64,000 nucleotides of DNA from JAFGIN01 sp050301235 (GTDB lineage Bacteria > Fibrobacterota > Chitinivibrionia > Chitinivibrionales > Chitinispirillaceae): contig JBNKZD010000258.1 of assembly GCA_050301235.1 (NCBI GenBank), forward strand, positions 1 through 64,000, written 5' to 3'. Of the stretch, positions 43,510 through 53,491 are shown piece after piece. The number at the start of each line of letters is the position of its first letter. Position 1 is the first letter of the stretch. The position numbers and the translations under genes were made by a program. The notes beneath the pieces are model-generated. The model did no database searches. It was not told the origin of the DNA and worked only from the letters and a program-made list of their open reading frames with translations.

Positions 43510-46500
43510 ATGTGGAAAACTAACATTTTATTTCTATCACTACTCTCAGCATTTTTTCTATTTTCCTGCCAGCTACCACCAGTGCCACCCGGTCCTGAAG
43601 ATGCTAAGGTTGAACTGTCGTTGAGGTCTTCTTCGGGAATTAAAAGCAATACGATGGTCACTGACACTGTGGGTAATTTTGATACCATTGGCGTTGTCCT
43701 TTATCTTACACAGTATATCGACTCTGCAAGGGTCAGGGTGATTAACAACAATGACACTGTACACTCATTTCTTTGCAAAGTAGGTAAAACAACTATTGAT
43801 ACAGCATTTTATCCGGTCACCTTTTTAAAACCAGCAGATTACAATGTAGTTGTAACAGGCTATATCAGCGGCAAACCCAATGTAACTGCAACAGCGGTTT
43901 TTCATATTGTTGATAAACCGATTCCGAACCGGGCGCCGGTTTGGGTTCAGGATACTGTTCAACTTTCAGGATATCCTGCAAAGTTAGTCACCTGCGATTT
44001 AAAAGATAAATGCAATGATCCGGATGGTGACAGTCTTGCATTTACGTTTATTAACACGGCTCTTACTGGAGATACTATTATAGGTTCTGTTTTTATAGTA
44101 ACCCCAGCCATTACCGATACCGGAAAGCACCTTATTCATATCATTGCAAAAGATCCATCAGGATTTTCCGACACATTGTTTCTAAAATTGATAGTTACAG
44201 CCGAAGATACAACAGTTCCCGTCACTGAAACTGATACAGTCCCACCAACAATTACACTCCAGTCACCAAAAGCTGATACTGTCATTGCTGAAGATTCACT
44301 TGTCGTAAAAGTGCTTTGTATGGATAAAAGCGGAATACTTACAGTGCAAGGATTTCATGACAACACCCCTTTTACAATGAGTAAATCTGCAACAACCGGA
44401 AATCTCTGGACAGGTACAATAAAAGGACTTTCATCTGGGAAATATGAAACATTTAAGCTGGTAACTACCGACTCCTCATCATTTAAAAATAAAGATTCAG
44501 TTTCAGTACGGATAAAATATGATGGTGACACTGTCAAGCCCGCGATTACTCTTGTATCCCCGGTAAAAGACAGCATTTCAATCAATTCTTCTGATTATAC
44601 AATAAAGATAAAGTGTACAGATACATCAGGTGTTCTCTCAGTTAATGCAGTTATGGATACATCACTGTTCAGTGGAGTCCGGGCAGACAGTGGGAAATGG
44701 TCCATTGCAATTAGAGGACTTACCGTAAACACATTCAATTCTATCATTGTAACCGCAACCGACAGCTCATTACGGGCAAACAAAAAAATCATAAAATTGT
44801 ATATCAAGTACGACCCAACTCTGATCGATTCTGTCGGACCGACCATTGCTCAGAAAAGCGGACCCATTCATGGTGCAGTCACCAAGGATTCCATTATAAT
44901 TATTACCGATTCGATCACGGATCCAAGCGGTTTAGACAGCATTTACTGGACACTCAACAATGTGCGGGCCGGGTTATTAACCCCAGCCAACGGCTCTCCC
45001 AACCTCTATCGTTTACAGGATACGCTAACAAAATTCCGTTCTAACCGCATTGTAATCCATGCAATCGACAAATCCGCCGCCCGCAACCGCGACAGTGCTG
45101 TAATAGTACTCGATTATAATCTGTCACCGCAGATTAGCGATACCGCAGTAGCTACAAACCGTAATACCGCCAAAACCTGGACTCTTGGGGTTCGATCCGG
45201 TGATAATGACACCCTTTCCTGGTCTCGTCTTACTTCCCCATCAGCACTTAGCGGAGCGATTACCGGAGCGCTGCCATCAGTTACTTTCACACCTGCACAG
45301 AACTGGTCGGGGAGCGACAGCTTTTATGTTCAGGTAAGTGATGGATATTGGAGTGATACTGCGAAGATAAAAATTTCTGTTCTCGATGTTGCCGTTGCAC
45401 CGGCGATTCTGACACAACCGGTAAGTGCTACAAAAAATGTCGGTGAATCGGTGACATTTTCGGTAGTTATAAATAGTAATGTTAACCCGGCCCCTACATT
45501 TCAGTGGAAGAGAAATGGGGTGGTTATTCCGGAGGCATCGGTTTCATCATATACCATCGGCTCAGTTTCCAAAGCTGATAGTGGTAGCTATACAGTCACT
45601 ATAGCTAACAGTGCAGGAACAATCACCAGTACACCGGTGACACTAACCGTAAATTACGCTCCATCTATAATCACACAACCGGTTTCACAAGTACTTTATC
45701 TTGGAAAATCGGTAACTTTTTCGGTTGTTGCGAATGGCAGCCCAGCACCTAATTATGTGTGGAAGAAAAATGGTACTGCAATAACAGGTGCAACAAGTTC
45801 TTCTTATACTATTTCTTTACCTGGTGTGAGCGATAGCGGGAGATATACGGTGAGTGTGATGAATCGCATTGATACGGTGGTGAGTGATACAGCGCAATTT
45901 TATACACAAGTGAAGTGTATCGCTGCTGGTGGAAATCATACTTTATTTTTAAAAACAGATGCTTCGCTTTGGGTCTGTGGATACAACCTCTATGGTCAAC
46001 TTGGTACCTCTGAATACGATTCAACGCCTATAAGAATAATGACAGATGTACAGAGTATTTCTGCTGGTGGAAATCACAGTTTAATACTAAAAGCAGGCGG
46101 CATTCTCTGGGCGTGCGGAGATAATTCTTATGGTCAACTTGGTGATGGAACAACAGATAATCACTCTACACCAGTGCTTATTAAGAATAATGTACAGAGT
46201 ATGGCTGCTGGAGGCACTCATAGTTTATTTTTAATGAACAATGGTTCGCTTTGGGCTTGTGGAATTAACAGTTATGGCCAAATAGGTGATAGTTCTATAC
46301 ACAATTATACAGCTGTGCCAGTACTAATTATGGAAAATGTTCAAAGCATAGCTGCTGGAGCAAGTTATAGCTTAATTGTTAAAAACGACAATACACTATG
46401 GGTTTGCGGTGAAATTGGTGATAGCACAGCCTTTATACCCTTTCAAGTGATGAGTAATGTCAAAAGTATTTCTGCAGGAGGAGCTTTTTGTTTAATTTTA

Positions 46501-46893
46501 AAGTCAGATGGCACACTATGGGCCTGGGGTGAAAATAATTTTGGTCAACTTTGTGATGGTACCACTACATACAGGGGAGCACCTAAACAAGTTATGACCA
46601 ATATTCAGAGCATGTCTGCAGGGGGAAATCATAGCTTGCTTTTAAAGACCGATGGAACTGTCTGGGCCTGTGGAAGTAATAGTCTAGGGGAACTTGGGGA
46701 TAGTACAAAAACCAATCACTCTACTCCAGTGCATGTTATTAGCGATGTGCAAGACATTGTGGCTGGTGGGGGGCATAGCTTTTTTATAAAAACCAATGGC
46801 TCATTATGGGCATGTGGCAATAATATGTATGCAGAACTTGGCGATGGCATACTGAATACTGTGCGTTTTTTTCCAGTAAAAATTGCATTTTAA
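43510..46893 (+). CDS. Large surface lipoprotein with Ig-like domains and an RCC1-type propeller
   Basis: 1127 residues. Lipoprotein signal peptide (FLFSC lipobox at about 20) then a Pro-rich linker. Residues 130-620 hold several cadherin/Ig-like beta sandwiches, two of them close repeats starting DTVPPTITLQSPKADTV and DTVKPAITLVSPVKDSI. Residues 634-800 are two Ig domains (ILTQPVSATKNVGESVTFSV; IITQPVSQVLYLGKSVTFSV). Residues 801-1127 carry seven RCC1-like repeats (AAGGNHSLxLKxDGxLWACGxNxxGQLG), enough for one seven-bladed propeller; the fourth blade is shortened. Likely exposed at the cell surface for adhesion or binding. It ends in TAATG with the TMTC-like gene, so the two are co-translated. 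Confidence 0.88.
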   Translation: MWKTNILFLSLLSAFFLFSCQLPPVPPGPEDAKVELSLRSSSGIKSNTMVTDTVGNFDTIGVVLYLTQYIDSARVRVINNNDTVHSFLCKVGKTTIDTAFYPVTFLKPADYNVVVTGYISGKPNVTATAVFHIVDKPIPNRAPVWVQDTVQLSGYPAKLVTCDLKDKCNDPDGDSLAFTFINTALTGDTIIGSVFIVTPAITDTGKHLIHIIAKDPSGFSDTLFLKLIVTAEDTTVPVTETDTVPPTITLQSPKADTVIAEDSLVVKVLCMDKSGILTVQGFHDNTPFTMSKSATTGNLWTGTIKGLSSGKYETFKLVTTDSSSFKNKDSVSVRIKYDGDTVKPAITLVSPVKDSISINSSDYTIKIKCTDTSGVLSVNAVMDTSLFSGVRADSGKWSIAIRGLTVNTFNSIIVTATDSSLRANKKIIKLYIKYDPTLIDSVGPTIAQKSGPIHGAVTKDSIIIITDSITDPSGLDSIYWTLNNVRAGLLTPANGSPNLYRLQDTLTKFRSNRIVIHAIDKSAARNRDSAVIVLDYNLSPQISDTAVATNRNTAKTWTLGVRSGDNDTLSWSRLTSPSALSGAITGALPSVTFTPAQNWSGSDSFYVQVSDGYWSDTAKIKISVLDVAVAPAILTQPVSATKNVGESVTFSVVINSNVNPAPTFQWKRNGVVIPEASVSSYTIGSVSKADSGSYTVTIANSAGTITSTPVTLTVNYAPSIITQPVSQVLYLGKSVTFSVVANGSPAPNYVWKKNGTAITGATSSSYTISLPGVSDSGRYTVSVMNRIDTVVSDTAQFYTQVKCIAAGGNHTLFLKTDASLWVCGYNLYGQLGTSEYDSTPIRIMTDVQSISAGGNHSLILKAGGILWACGDNSYGQLGDGTTDNHSTPVLIKNNVQSMAAGGTHSLFLMNNGSLWACGINSYGQIGDSSIHNYTAVPVLIMENVQSIAAGASYSLIVKNDNTLWVCGEIGDSTAFIPFQVMSNVKSISAGGAFCLILKSDGTLWAWGENNFGQLCDGTTTYRGAPKQVMTNIQSMSAGGNHSLLLKTDGTVWACGSNSLGELGDSTKTNHSTPVHVISDVQDIVAGGGHSFFIKTNGSLWACGNNMYAELGDGILNTVRFFPVKIAF

Positions 46894-48923
46894 TGAAAAA
46901 ACCATTTCAAATCCTGCTTTTAAGTAGTATCCTTTTTGTCGTTACTCTCGGTGTATACTATCCTGCCTGGAACGGTACACCAATCTGGGATGATGACCAT
47001 CATATAACTCGTTTTGGGCTACGCTCTATTGACGGTTTGGGCCGTATCTGGACTGAACTTGGCGCCACACAGCAGTATTACCCTTTAGTTCACAGCGTAT
47101 TCTGGCTTGAATATCATCTCTGGGGCGACTCTACTATAGGTTACCATCTCCTGAACATTTTACTTCATATTCTATCAGCGTTTTTATTGGTAAGAATTTT
47201 ACAGTCTCTGAAAATTCCGGGTGCCTGGCTTGCCGCTACTATTTTTGCTTTGCATCCTGTCCAAGTGGAATCGGTAGCCTGGATTTCCGAACTTAAAAAC
47301 ACATTATCTGGAGTTTTTTTCCTTTCTACAGCGTTTGCCTACCTACAATTCCAAAAAAGTAGAAAAAAAAGGTTTTATGTTTTTGCATTTGGATTATTCA
47401 TTCTTGGCTTGCTGTCTAAATCCGTTATCGCAACATTATCGGTTTCGCTTCTTGCGATTTTCTGGTGGCAGCGTGGAAAATTAAACTGGAAGCAGGATGT
47501 GGTTCCCCTTATTCCATTTTTCGTTATAGGAATTGCTTCGGGATTATTTACTTCCTGGGTAGAACGGAAATTTATTGGTGCTGAAGGAGGAGAATTCGAT
47601 TATTCTTTTATTGAGCGGTGCCTTATAGCTGGCAGGGCATTCTGGTTTTATTTGACTAAAATAGTATGGCCCGCAAATCTAACATTTATCTATCCTAAAT
47701 GGAGTATCAGCCAGGCAATATGGTGGCAGTATATTTTCCCTTTTTCTTTTTTAATATTTGCTATTGTTATCTGGACAATACGAAAGTATTCGCGGGCACC
47801 TTTGGCTGTTTTAATTGTGTATTCCGCAACGATTTTTCCTGTAATGGGATTTTTCAATGTTTATCCGTTCCGATTTTCTTTTGTTGCAGATCATTTTCAA
47901 TACCTTGCCTGCATTGGGCCGATTTCTCTTTTTGCAGCAGGGATGAAACGAATGTCGATTTTTTCACCAGAAAAAATCAGACGTTTTTTTCAACCTGTGA
48001 TTGTTTTATTTTTGTGTTGTTTTTTAATTGTACTAACATGGAAACAATGTAAAACTTATACCAACGCTGAAATACTTTACCGAACCACAATAAAGAAAAA
48101 TCCTTATTGCTGGCTAGCCCATAATAATCTTGGTCTCCTTTTAGCAGGTAGCGGACGAAATGAAGAGGCTTTTTCTCACTACCGAATGGCTTTGGAAATA
48201 TATCCTAGATATTACAAAGCATACATAAATCTCGGCATTCTGCTTGCTAAAACAGGAAAACACGACGACGCCTTATCTTATTACCGGAAGGCGGTGGAAA
48301 TCAATCCCAACATTGCCACTGCATATTGCAATATCGGTAATTTGTTAGCACAAACCGGGCATGGTAACGAGGCTTTTTCCCAATACCAGAAGGCATTGGG
48401 AATCAACCCAAACCACGGCGAAACCCATTATAACCTTGGACTTCTTTTGGCGAAAACAGGAAGAACGGAGGATGCAATTGTTCAGTACCAGAGAGCATTA
48501 AATATTGATCCTGGTTATTATGAAGCCCATAATAACCTTGGAAATGCTCTGCTGAGAGTCGGACGAATTGAAGAGGCAATCGAGCATTACCAAAAAGCGG
48601 TCGATATCGCGCCGCGCTTTGATGTTGCGCATTTTAATCTCGGCAATGCACTTCTCCGATTGAAACGAATAGACGAAGCTGTTTTTCATTACCGTAAAGC
48701 ATTGGAGATACATCCAGATGAAATCCGTGTTATTAACAGCCTTGCACTTGCTCTTTACCAAAAAGGACAAGTTGCAGATGCTATCGGGCTCCTTGAAAAA
48801 GCACTTGTGCTGTCCGAACGTTCGCGTAATGAAGCACAAGTTAATGAGATTCGACAAATCCTTGAACAGCTCCGCAGTTCGAATGATCCTTTTTCTACAA
48901 ATTCTTCAGATCGGGGCTTTTAA
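46893..48923 (+). CDS. TMTC-like (DUF1736) membrane glycosyltransferase with C-terminal TPR repeats
   Basis: 676 residues. Residues 1-390 form about ten membrane segments with the GT-C/TMTC signatures: GTPIWDDDHHIT with the acidic pair in the first loop, STIGYHLLNILLHILSAFL, and FALHPVQVESVAWISELKN. Residues 400-640 hold seven TPR units (for example AYINLGILLAKTGKHDDALSYYRKAVEINPN). Animal TMTC proteins of the same layout O-mannosylate cadherin and other beta-sandwich domains using dolichol-phosphate-mannose; bacterial homologues are mostly uncharacterised. The start codon overlaps the stop of the Ig/RCC1 lipoprotein by one base, making that protein its likely acceptor. Function is inferred from family and context. 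Confidence 0.85.
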   Translation: MKKPFQILLLSSILFVVTLGVYYPAWNGTPIWDDDHHITRFGLRSIDGLGRIWTELGATQQYYPLVHSVFWLEYHLWGDSTIGYHLLNILLHILSAFLLVRILQSLKIPGAWLAATIFALHPVQVESVAWISELKNTLSGVFFLSTAFAYLQFQKSRKKRFYVFAFGLFILGLLSKSVIATLSVSLLAIFWWQRGKLNWKQDVVPLIPFFVIGIASGLFTSWVERKFIGAEGGEFDYSFIERCLIAGRAFWFYLTKIVWPANLTFIYPKWSISQAIWWQYIFPFSFLIFAIVIWTIRKYSRAPLAVLIVYSATIFPVMGFFNVYPFRFSFVADHFQYLACIGPISLFAAGMKRMSIFSPEKIRRFFQPVIVLFLCCFLIVLTWKQCKTYTNAEILYRTTIKKNPYCWLAHNNLGLLLAGSGRNEEAFSHYRMALEIYPRYYKAYINLGILLAKTGKHDDALSYYRKAVEINPNIATAYCNIGNLLAQTGHGNEAFSQYQKALGINPNHGETHYNLGLLLAKTGRTEDAIVQYQRALNIDPGYYEAHNNLGNALLRVGRIEEAIEHYQKAVDIAPRFDVAHFNLGNALLRLKRIDEAVFHYRKALEIHPDEIRVINSLALALYQKGQVADAIGLLEKALVLSERSRNEAQVNEIRQILEQLRSSNDPFSTNSSDRGF

Positions 48924-48967
48924 TATTATTTCTTTCTATAAATCGTTTTCAATAATATCACTAACTC

Positions 48968-49115
48968 TTATACTAAAAGTGAACCTTCAACTGCTTCATA
49001 AATATTTTTCAATAATTCTTCGAAATTTTCTCCCTGTGTAGTACATCCGGGGAGTGCCGGAACTTCAGCCCAATAACCACCTTCTTCCGCTTTGTGAATG
49101 ATACAATTAGTTCAT
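48968..49115 (-). pseudogene. HicB-like antitoxin remnant, copy 2
   Basis: Frame reads IIHKAEEGGYWAEVPALPG then CTTQGENFEELLKNIYEAVE before a stop at 48968. The ATG at 49115 is out of frame with this core by one base, so a 1-base deletion in the second codon region has killed it. It is close to copy 1 at 39708-39860, differing by about a dozen bases over 120. No REP hairpin lies here. Confidence 0.72.
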
Positions 49116-49134
49116 GATGCTTTTTATGGTTTGG

Positions 49135-52100
49135 TTACGGTTTTACAAAATCAAAATAAGGCGTCCCGACACTTTCTGAAGTGCTACCTCTTGCATCTTT
49201 TGCAGTAACTTTCCAGCGGAATCTGCCGGATGCTGTCGGATGATACCAGTAATAAAATTCTGTCCCAACTTTTCTGCATGTTCCATATGGTTTAGCAACG
49301 AATACAGGTGGATTAATTGTATCACAATGAATCTGGAAAAGAGTTGAGTCTCCATCTTTCAAGTCGGAATTTTCCCATACGAGTTTTACTGAATCTCCCT
49401 GGATAGTAACGTTTCCGAGGGTTGGCACTTGAGGTGCAGCATCAGGAAAAACATAAAACACCAGTTTTTCAGACCACAAACTATCATTATCTCTTACTCT
49501 CACAGAAAGCAGTTCCGCTGTATTTGGTACAAAATATTTGAATAGGTAAGCTAAATCATTTGGATAATCAATCGTTCCATCGTCTCCACGATTCCAGTCG
49601 TAGCGGACAATCTGACCATTAGGATTTGGATCCGTTGCATTTATTCTCACATAGGTATCACCACTCTTCCATTTGTAAAACATGGTGTCCTTTGCAGCCC
49701 CAGCGCCTCTTACCCATTGGATAGAGTCACCGAAGTTTGCGCCAAATAGAACCGGTCGTCCAAGTTTTACAAAAACGGTGCAGATCTTGGTAGTAGACAT
49801 AGAATCGTTATCTTCTACCATAACTTTAAAGATGGATAAGAAATCATTCCCTTGCAAAGTATCCCATTGATGTATACCAGAATCTGAAGTAGTCGTATAT
49901 TCAAAGATTCCGTCGTTATTCCAATCAAACGATCTTTTGGTTATACGATCTCTATAATCTGGATCTTTGGCAGTAATTCTAATAGTTGTGTCTCTCAGTG
50001 CCCAAACGGTGTCTGGAGAAACATCACTTATTACTGGAAATCCTGGCAATACGGTAAGATCAGCTAAAGTATCTTTTCTAAAATCTGTTGTATCAGTTAC
50101 CCGAATTTGGATTTTGTTAAAAAGTGTATCACTTTTAAGTAAGTATCGGGCAATTTTAAAGGATCCATTTGTAAGCTTTGTCATACTTTCAAATGGTTCA
50201 TTGTTTCGCCATGAAACCGCAACTGTTTGTATTGTATTATTTGTATCATATACATATACAGTCAGCTTAATAGAATCTTTGATAAACAACGTTGCTGAAG
50301 GTTCTATTTTTATAGAATCAATTCGGGGTATTCCCTTTTTGACACTCAAAGAACATGCTTTCCATTCAGAATAAATACTGTCTTCATCCATAACTCTTAT
50401 ATGTACTGCTTTTAGACTGGTATCTTTAACATAAAATGTTTGTCGAACTGTATCTTTAATAAAGTCTTTTGAATCAATAGGGCTATAAGAAACCGCAATG
50501 ATTGAATCAATTTTATCATTCCATTTTATTTCTCTCCTGATAATCCGACCATTTGTGTCAGACATTACCATACTGAACAAGCGGCTTCCGTTGACATATA
50601 CTGAATTGGAGTCAACACTGAAACTATTAACAACCGGCTGCCCTCTTCTCACCATAAAAGAAACCAATTTTATTTCAGAAGGGAAAGTATCATTATCAAT
50701 TACTTTAACAGATACCTTTTTCATCCCACTATCTGCAAATGTGAAATTTAATACACTATCTGCATTTTCCTTGTATAAGGAATCGTTTACGTAGTACTGG
50801 TATTTATTAATTTTGCCATTATAATCAACTGCTGAAACCGTACATTGCACAGCATCATTTATATATACCAGGCGATTCGGAATTTTAATACTGTTAATAA
50901 CTGGAAACCCTGGATCAACATTTACAATACTATTTAGTGTGAATTCATCGGAAATGTTGCCAGTATCGTCCTTCGCTGCCATTTTCAAGACGTATGAACC
51001 AGAATCTTTAAAATTCAGGCTAAGGGTATCATTTTTTGCAACTTTTACTGTTTTCAAAGGCAAATTATTACCCAAAATAGAAAGCATTAATGAATCGTCA
51101 TCGGGATCTGTGATTGCTATGTTAAATTTAACTGGCATTCCTTTGTATACAGTAGATGATTCGCTCCGTGTAAAACTTACTATTTTGGGTATGTCAGAAA
51201 AGATTTCAATAGTAATTTTAAAAGTTTTCGATTCTTCGCCAGCGTCATCAACACATTTTACTGTAATGGTATCAGTTTTCTCTTGAGAGTATGCAGGTAA
51301 TGTTAAACTCCCTGTTAATGTTTTTGTTTCGAACTCGCCATCATTATTCAGGTCCCATAGAAAATGCTTTATTGGTGATTTGGAATTTCCCGAATATGCA
51401 ACAATACTATCAATGGTTACTTTTTGATTAATGGAAGAGGAAATCTTTTGTGGTACATTAGACATATAGGGGAGGTCTGCAGAGATTGTAATAGATATAG
51501 AATCCGGATTGGAAACAGCACCATCTATATCAACACACCACATCTCTATTGTAAACAATCCCGTTTCATTAAATTGTATTCCTTGTAATGTGTCATAATT
51601 TTTAATTGTTGAGCCCTGTATGTTTTTGAACTTGTAATAAAATTTTGAAACAGGAGCTTTTGCAGGATCAGTGTATTCAATTGAATATTTAAATTTCACA
51701 ACACTGTTAGCAGTCGTATCATATATTTCTTTTTTAATTTTGAATATGGGGGAATAACGTGAAACAGTTACAAGTTGAGTAACCTCAGTTGCATTTTCAC
51801 CTTCAATAACACCGTATACTACAACAGAAAATTCTTTTATACTGTCGTTGGTAAATTTAAATACTATAAATGACGTATCCGATCCTTCATTCATTACATA
51901 ACGGTTAACAGTTTCTTGGTTGATCCTCCATTGATATTGTACCTTGCTGTCCGGCAGTTTAACTGTATCTTTATAGGCACTGGCAAACAGTGTATCCTGA
52001 CGATTAACTTTCAAGCTTAATGTGTTAACAGTATCCTTGATTTCTGTGGAATATTTGAATTCTTTAACATTGATTATGCATGTCTCAGGATTTCCACCTT

Positions 52101-53304
52101 TATTGGTACCACTTACTGGCGTAACGGTTAAGGTACAAATACCCGTCCAGTTATCAAATGGCCCGATCTCCCAGCTTTCAGTCGTACTCGAATCGGTAAC
52201 TTTTATCTTCTGCCCGTTTAAAGTCCATTTAAATAGGATGCAATTTATTGATTTGTCAACTCTAAAAACAGTTTTTTTATTGTTTGCGACATCCATTGAA
52301 TCCTTAATCCAAACTTGAGGGGGAACTTCTGTTATGTTTATCCCAATACGTTTGACAGTAGAATAATTTTGATTGTCTTTGACAGTAATTGTAAGTGAAT
52401 CCTTTAAACGATTGGTAATTGGTGGAAATGTAGCGCTGCAATTACTCCTAAATTTGTTTACAATTATGTCTCCAATATGCTGACTCTTATCTGCATCAAT
52501 AGAAACCGTATACGGACTTGAATCACGATCTGATATGGTTAGAATCACTTTAAACGAATCTACTTGATTCACCTCTGTTTTTGAAGAATCCATTGAATTA
52601 TAATTTTTTATATTAACAGAATCAATTTTTGGTGCCCACCCACTTACCACAACTTCTTTTGTAAGTTTGTAACCAGGGCTCTTCCCAACAAACAACTCAG
52701 CTCCTACACTTAATGAATCCTGTGAAGGATCTCCTATAAACACTTTAAACGCTGAATCTTTTGAGAGTTCTTCGGTCTCTCTTCCGTTGGACCAGCGTAT
52801 TTGAAATTGTCCAGGAACATTTTTAACTGAGTCGGTTAAAGCAATAGAAAATGAAGCAGTATCTTCATGCGCAACAGTATCATTCCCTTTTATTTCATAA
52901 GGATTCTCTACAAAAAACGTAAGCTCTTTCGAATCTTTAATATCATTTGGACGGATACCATTAACATATACCGTTGTAGTGCACGGTTTATAGAAAAATA
53001 GAACGAAATGATTTTTAACCAGTTGACTATCAACAGCAACATTATTTTTTTCTACGGTACACGAAAAATCGTAATAGGTATCCTTACTTACAGATGTGTC
53101 AATTTCAATAGAATATGGCTGAAAAATAGATAGTTTAACCGTATCTTTATCTTCTAGGTTAGAAATGTCAAATTCATACGAACCCTTAAATTTCGGATCT
53201 ACCGGACTATTCAATTCGACACAAAGAAAGAAAAACACCACCAGAATAGACAAAAAATAGTGACTTCGTTGTAGTATATGTGTAAATTTCCGATGTTTCC
53301 TCAT
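49135..53304 (-). CDS. Giant repeat protein with PKD/Ig-like domains, surface or secreted
   Basis: 1389 residues. The N-terminus has a hydrophobic signal segment (YFLSILVVFFFLC) that might be lipidated at that Cys, though the lipobox is poor. Almost the whole chain consists of about 100-residue beta-sandwich units with recurrent phrases such as SFTRSESSTVYKGMPVKFN, DPDDDSLMLSILG, VSVKVIDNDTFPSE, FYVKDTSLKAVHIRVMDEDS and VKLGRPVL, matching PKD/REJ or cadherin-like modules. Ser, Asp and Thr are frequent. The C-terminal 90 residues (VKLVWENSDLKDGDSTLFQIH...YWYHPTASGRFRWKVTAKDARG) look like a fibronectin-III domain. It is convergent with the TMTC-like gene. Adhesion or fibre-binding is a guess. 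Confidence 0.82.
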   Translation of the reverse strand: MRKHRKFTHILQRSHYFLSILVVFFFLCVELNSPVDPKFKGSYEFDISNLEDKDTVKLSIFQPYSIEIDTSVSKDTYYDFSCTVEKNNVAVDSQLVKNHFVLFFYKPCTTTVYVNGIRPNDIKDSKELTFFVENPYEIKGNDTVAHEDTASFSIALTDSVKNVPGQFQIRWSNGRETEELSKDSAFKVFIGDPSQDSLSVGAELFVGKSPGYKLTKEVVVSGWAPKIDSVNIKNYNSMDSSKTEVNQVDSFKVILTISDRDSSPYTVSIDADKSQHIGDIIVNKFRSNCSATFPPITNRLKDSLTITVKDNQNYSTVKRIGINITEVPPQVWIKDSMDVANNKKTVFRVDKSINCILFKWTLNGQKIKVTDSSTTESWEIGPFDNWTGICTLTVTPVSGTNKGGNPETCIINVKEFKYSTEIKDTVNTLSLKVNRQDTLFASAYKDTVKLPDSKVQYQWRINQETVNRYVMNEGSDTSFIVFKFTNDSIKEFSVVVYGVIEGENATEVTQLVTVSRYSPIFKIKKEIYDTTANSVVKFKYSIEYTDPAKAPVSKFYYKFKNIQGSTIKNYDTLQGIQFNETGLFTIEMWCVDIDGAVSNPDSISITISADLPYMSNVPQKISSSINQKVTIDSIVAYSGNSKSPIKHFLWDLNNDGEFETKTLTGSLTLPAYSQEKTDTITVKCVDDAGEESKTFKITIEIFSDIPKIVSFTRSESSTVYKGMPVKFNIAITDPDDDSLMLSILGNNLPLKTVKVAKNDTLSLNFKDSGSYVLKMAAKDDTGNISDEFTLNSIVNVDPGFPVINSIKIPNRLVYINDAVQCTVSAVDYNGKINKYQYYVNDSLYKENADSVLNFTFADSGMKKVSVKVIDNDTFPSEIKLVSFMVRRGQPVVNSFSVDSNSVYVNGSRLFSMVMSDTNGRIIRREIKWNDKIDSIIAVSYSPIDSKDFIKDTVRQTFYVKDTSLKAVHIRVMDEDSIYSEWKACSLSVKKGIPRIDSIKIEPSATLFIKDSIKLTVYVYDTNNTIQTVAVSWRNNEPFESMTKLTNGSFKIARYLLKSDTLFNKIQIRVTDTTDFRKDTLADLTVLPGFPVISDVSPDTVWALRDTTIRITAKDPDYRDRITKRSFDWNNDGIFEYTTTSDSGIHQWDTLQGNDFLSIFKVMVEDNDSMSTTKICTVFVKLGRPVLFGANFGDSIQWVRGAGAAKDTMFYKWKSGDTYVRINATDPNPNGQIVRYDWNRGDDGTIDYPNDLAYLFKYFVPNTAELLSVRVRDNDSLWSEKLVFYVFPDAAPQVPTLGNVTIQGDSVKLVWENSDLKDGDSTLFQIHCDTINPPVFVAKPYGTCRKVGTEFYYWYHPTASGRFRWKVTAKDARGSTSESVGTPYFDFVKP

Positions 53305-53491
53305 GAAGATCTCCCTCGCTATAGATCTACTTTGTTATACTAAATCTTCAACGTTAAAATACCTGAATAGCATCAAAAAGCCTTTTGGTTCCCATACATC
53401 GGGATAGAAATGATAAGCGTGATTTGCTTAAAATGCGCCGTCTCGACTCCGCTCGACGACCGGAACAGTAATTCTAACGTGTAAAACTGGC

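Noticed and set aside
53436..53465. Hairpin-like GTCTCGACTCCGCTCGACGAC as a terminator of the beta-helix gene
   Set aside because: No T-run follows on either strand; it shares a word with 1521-1529 and looks like a dispersed extragenic sequence.
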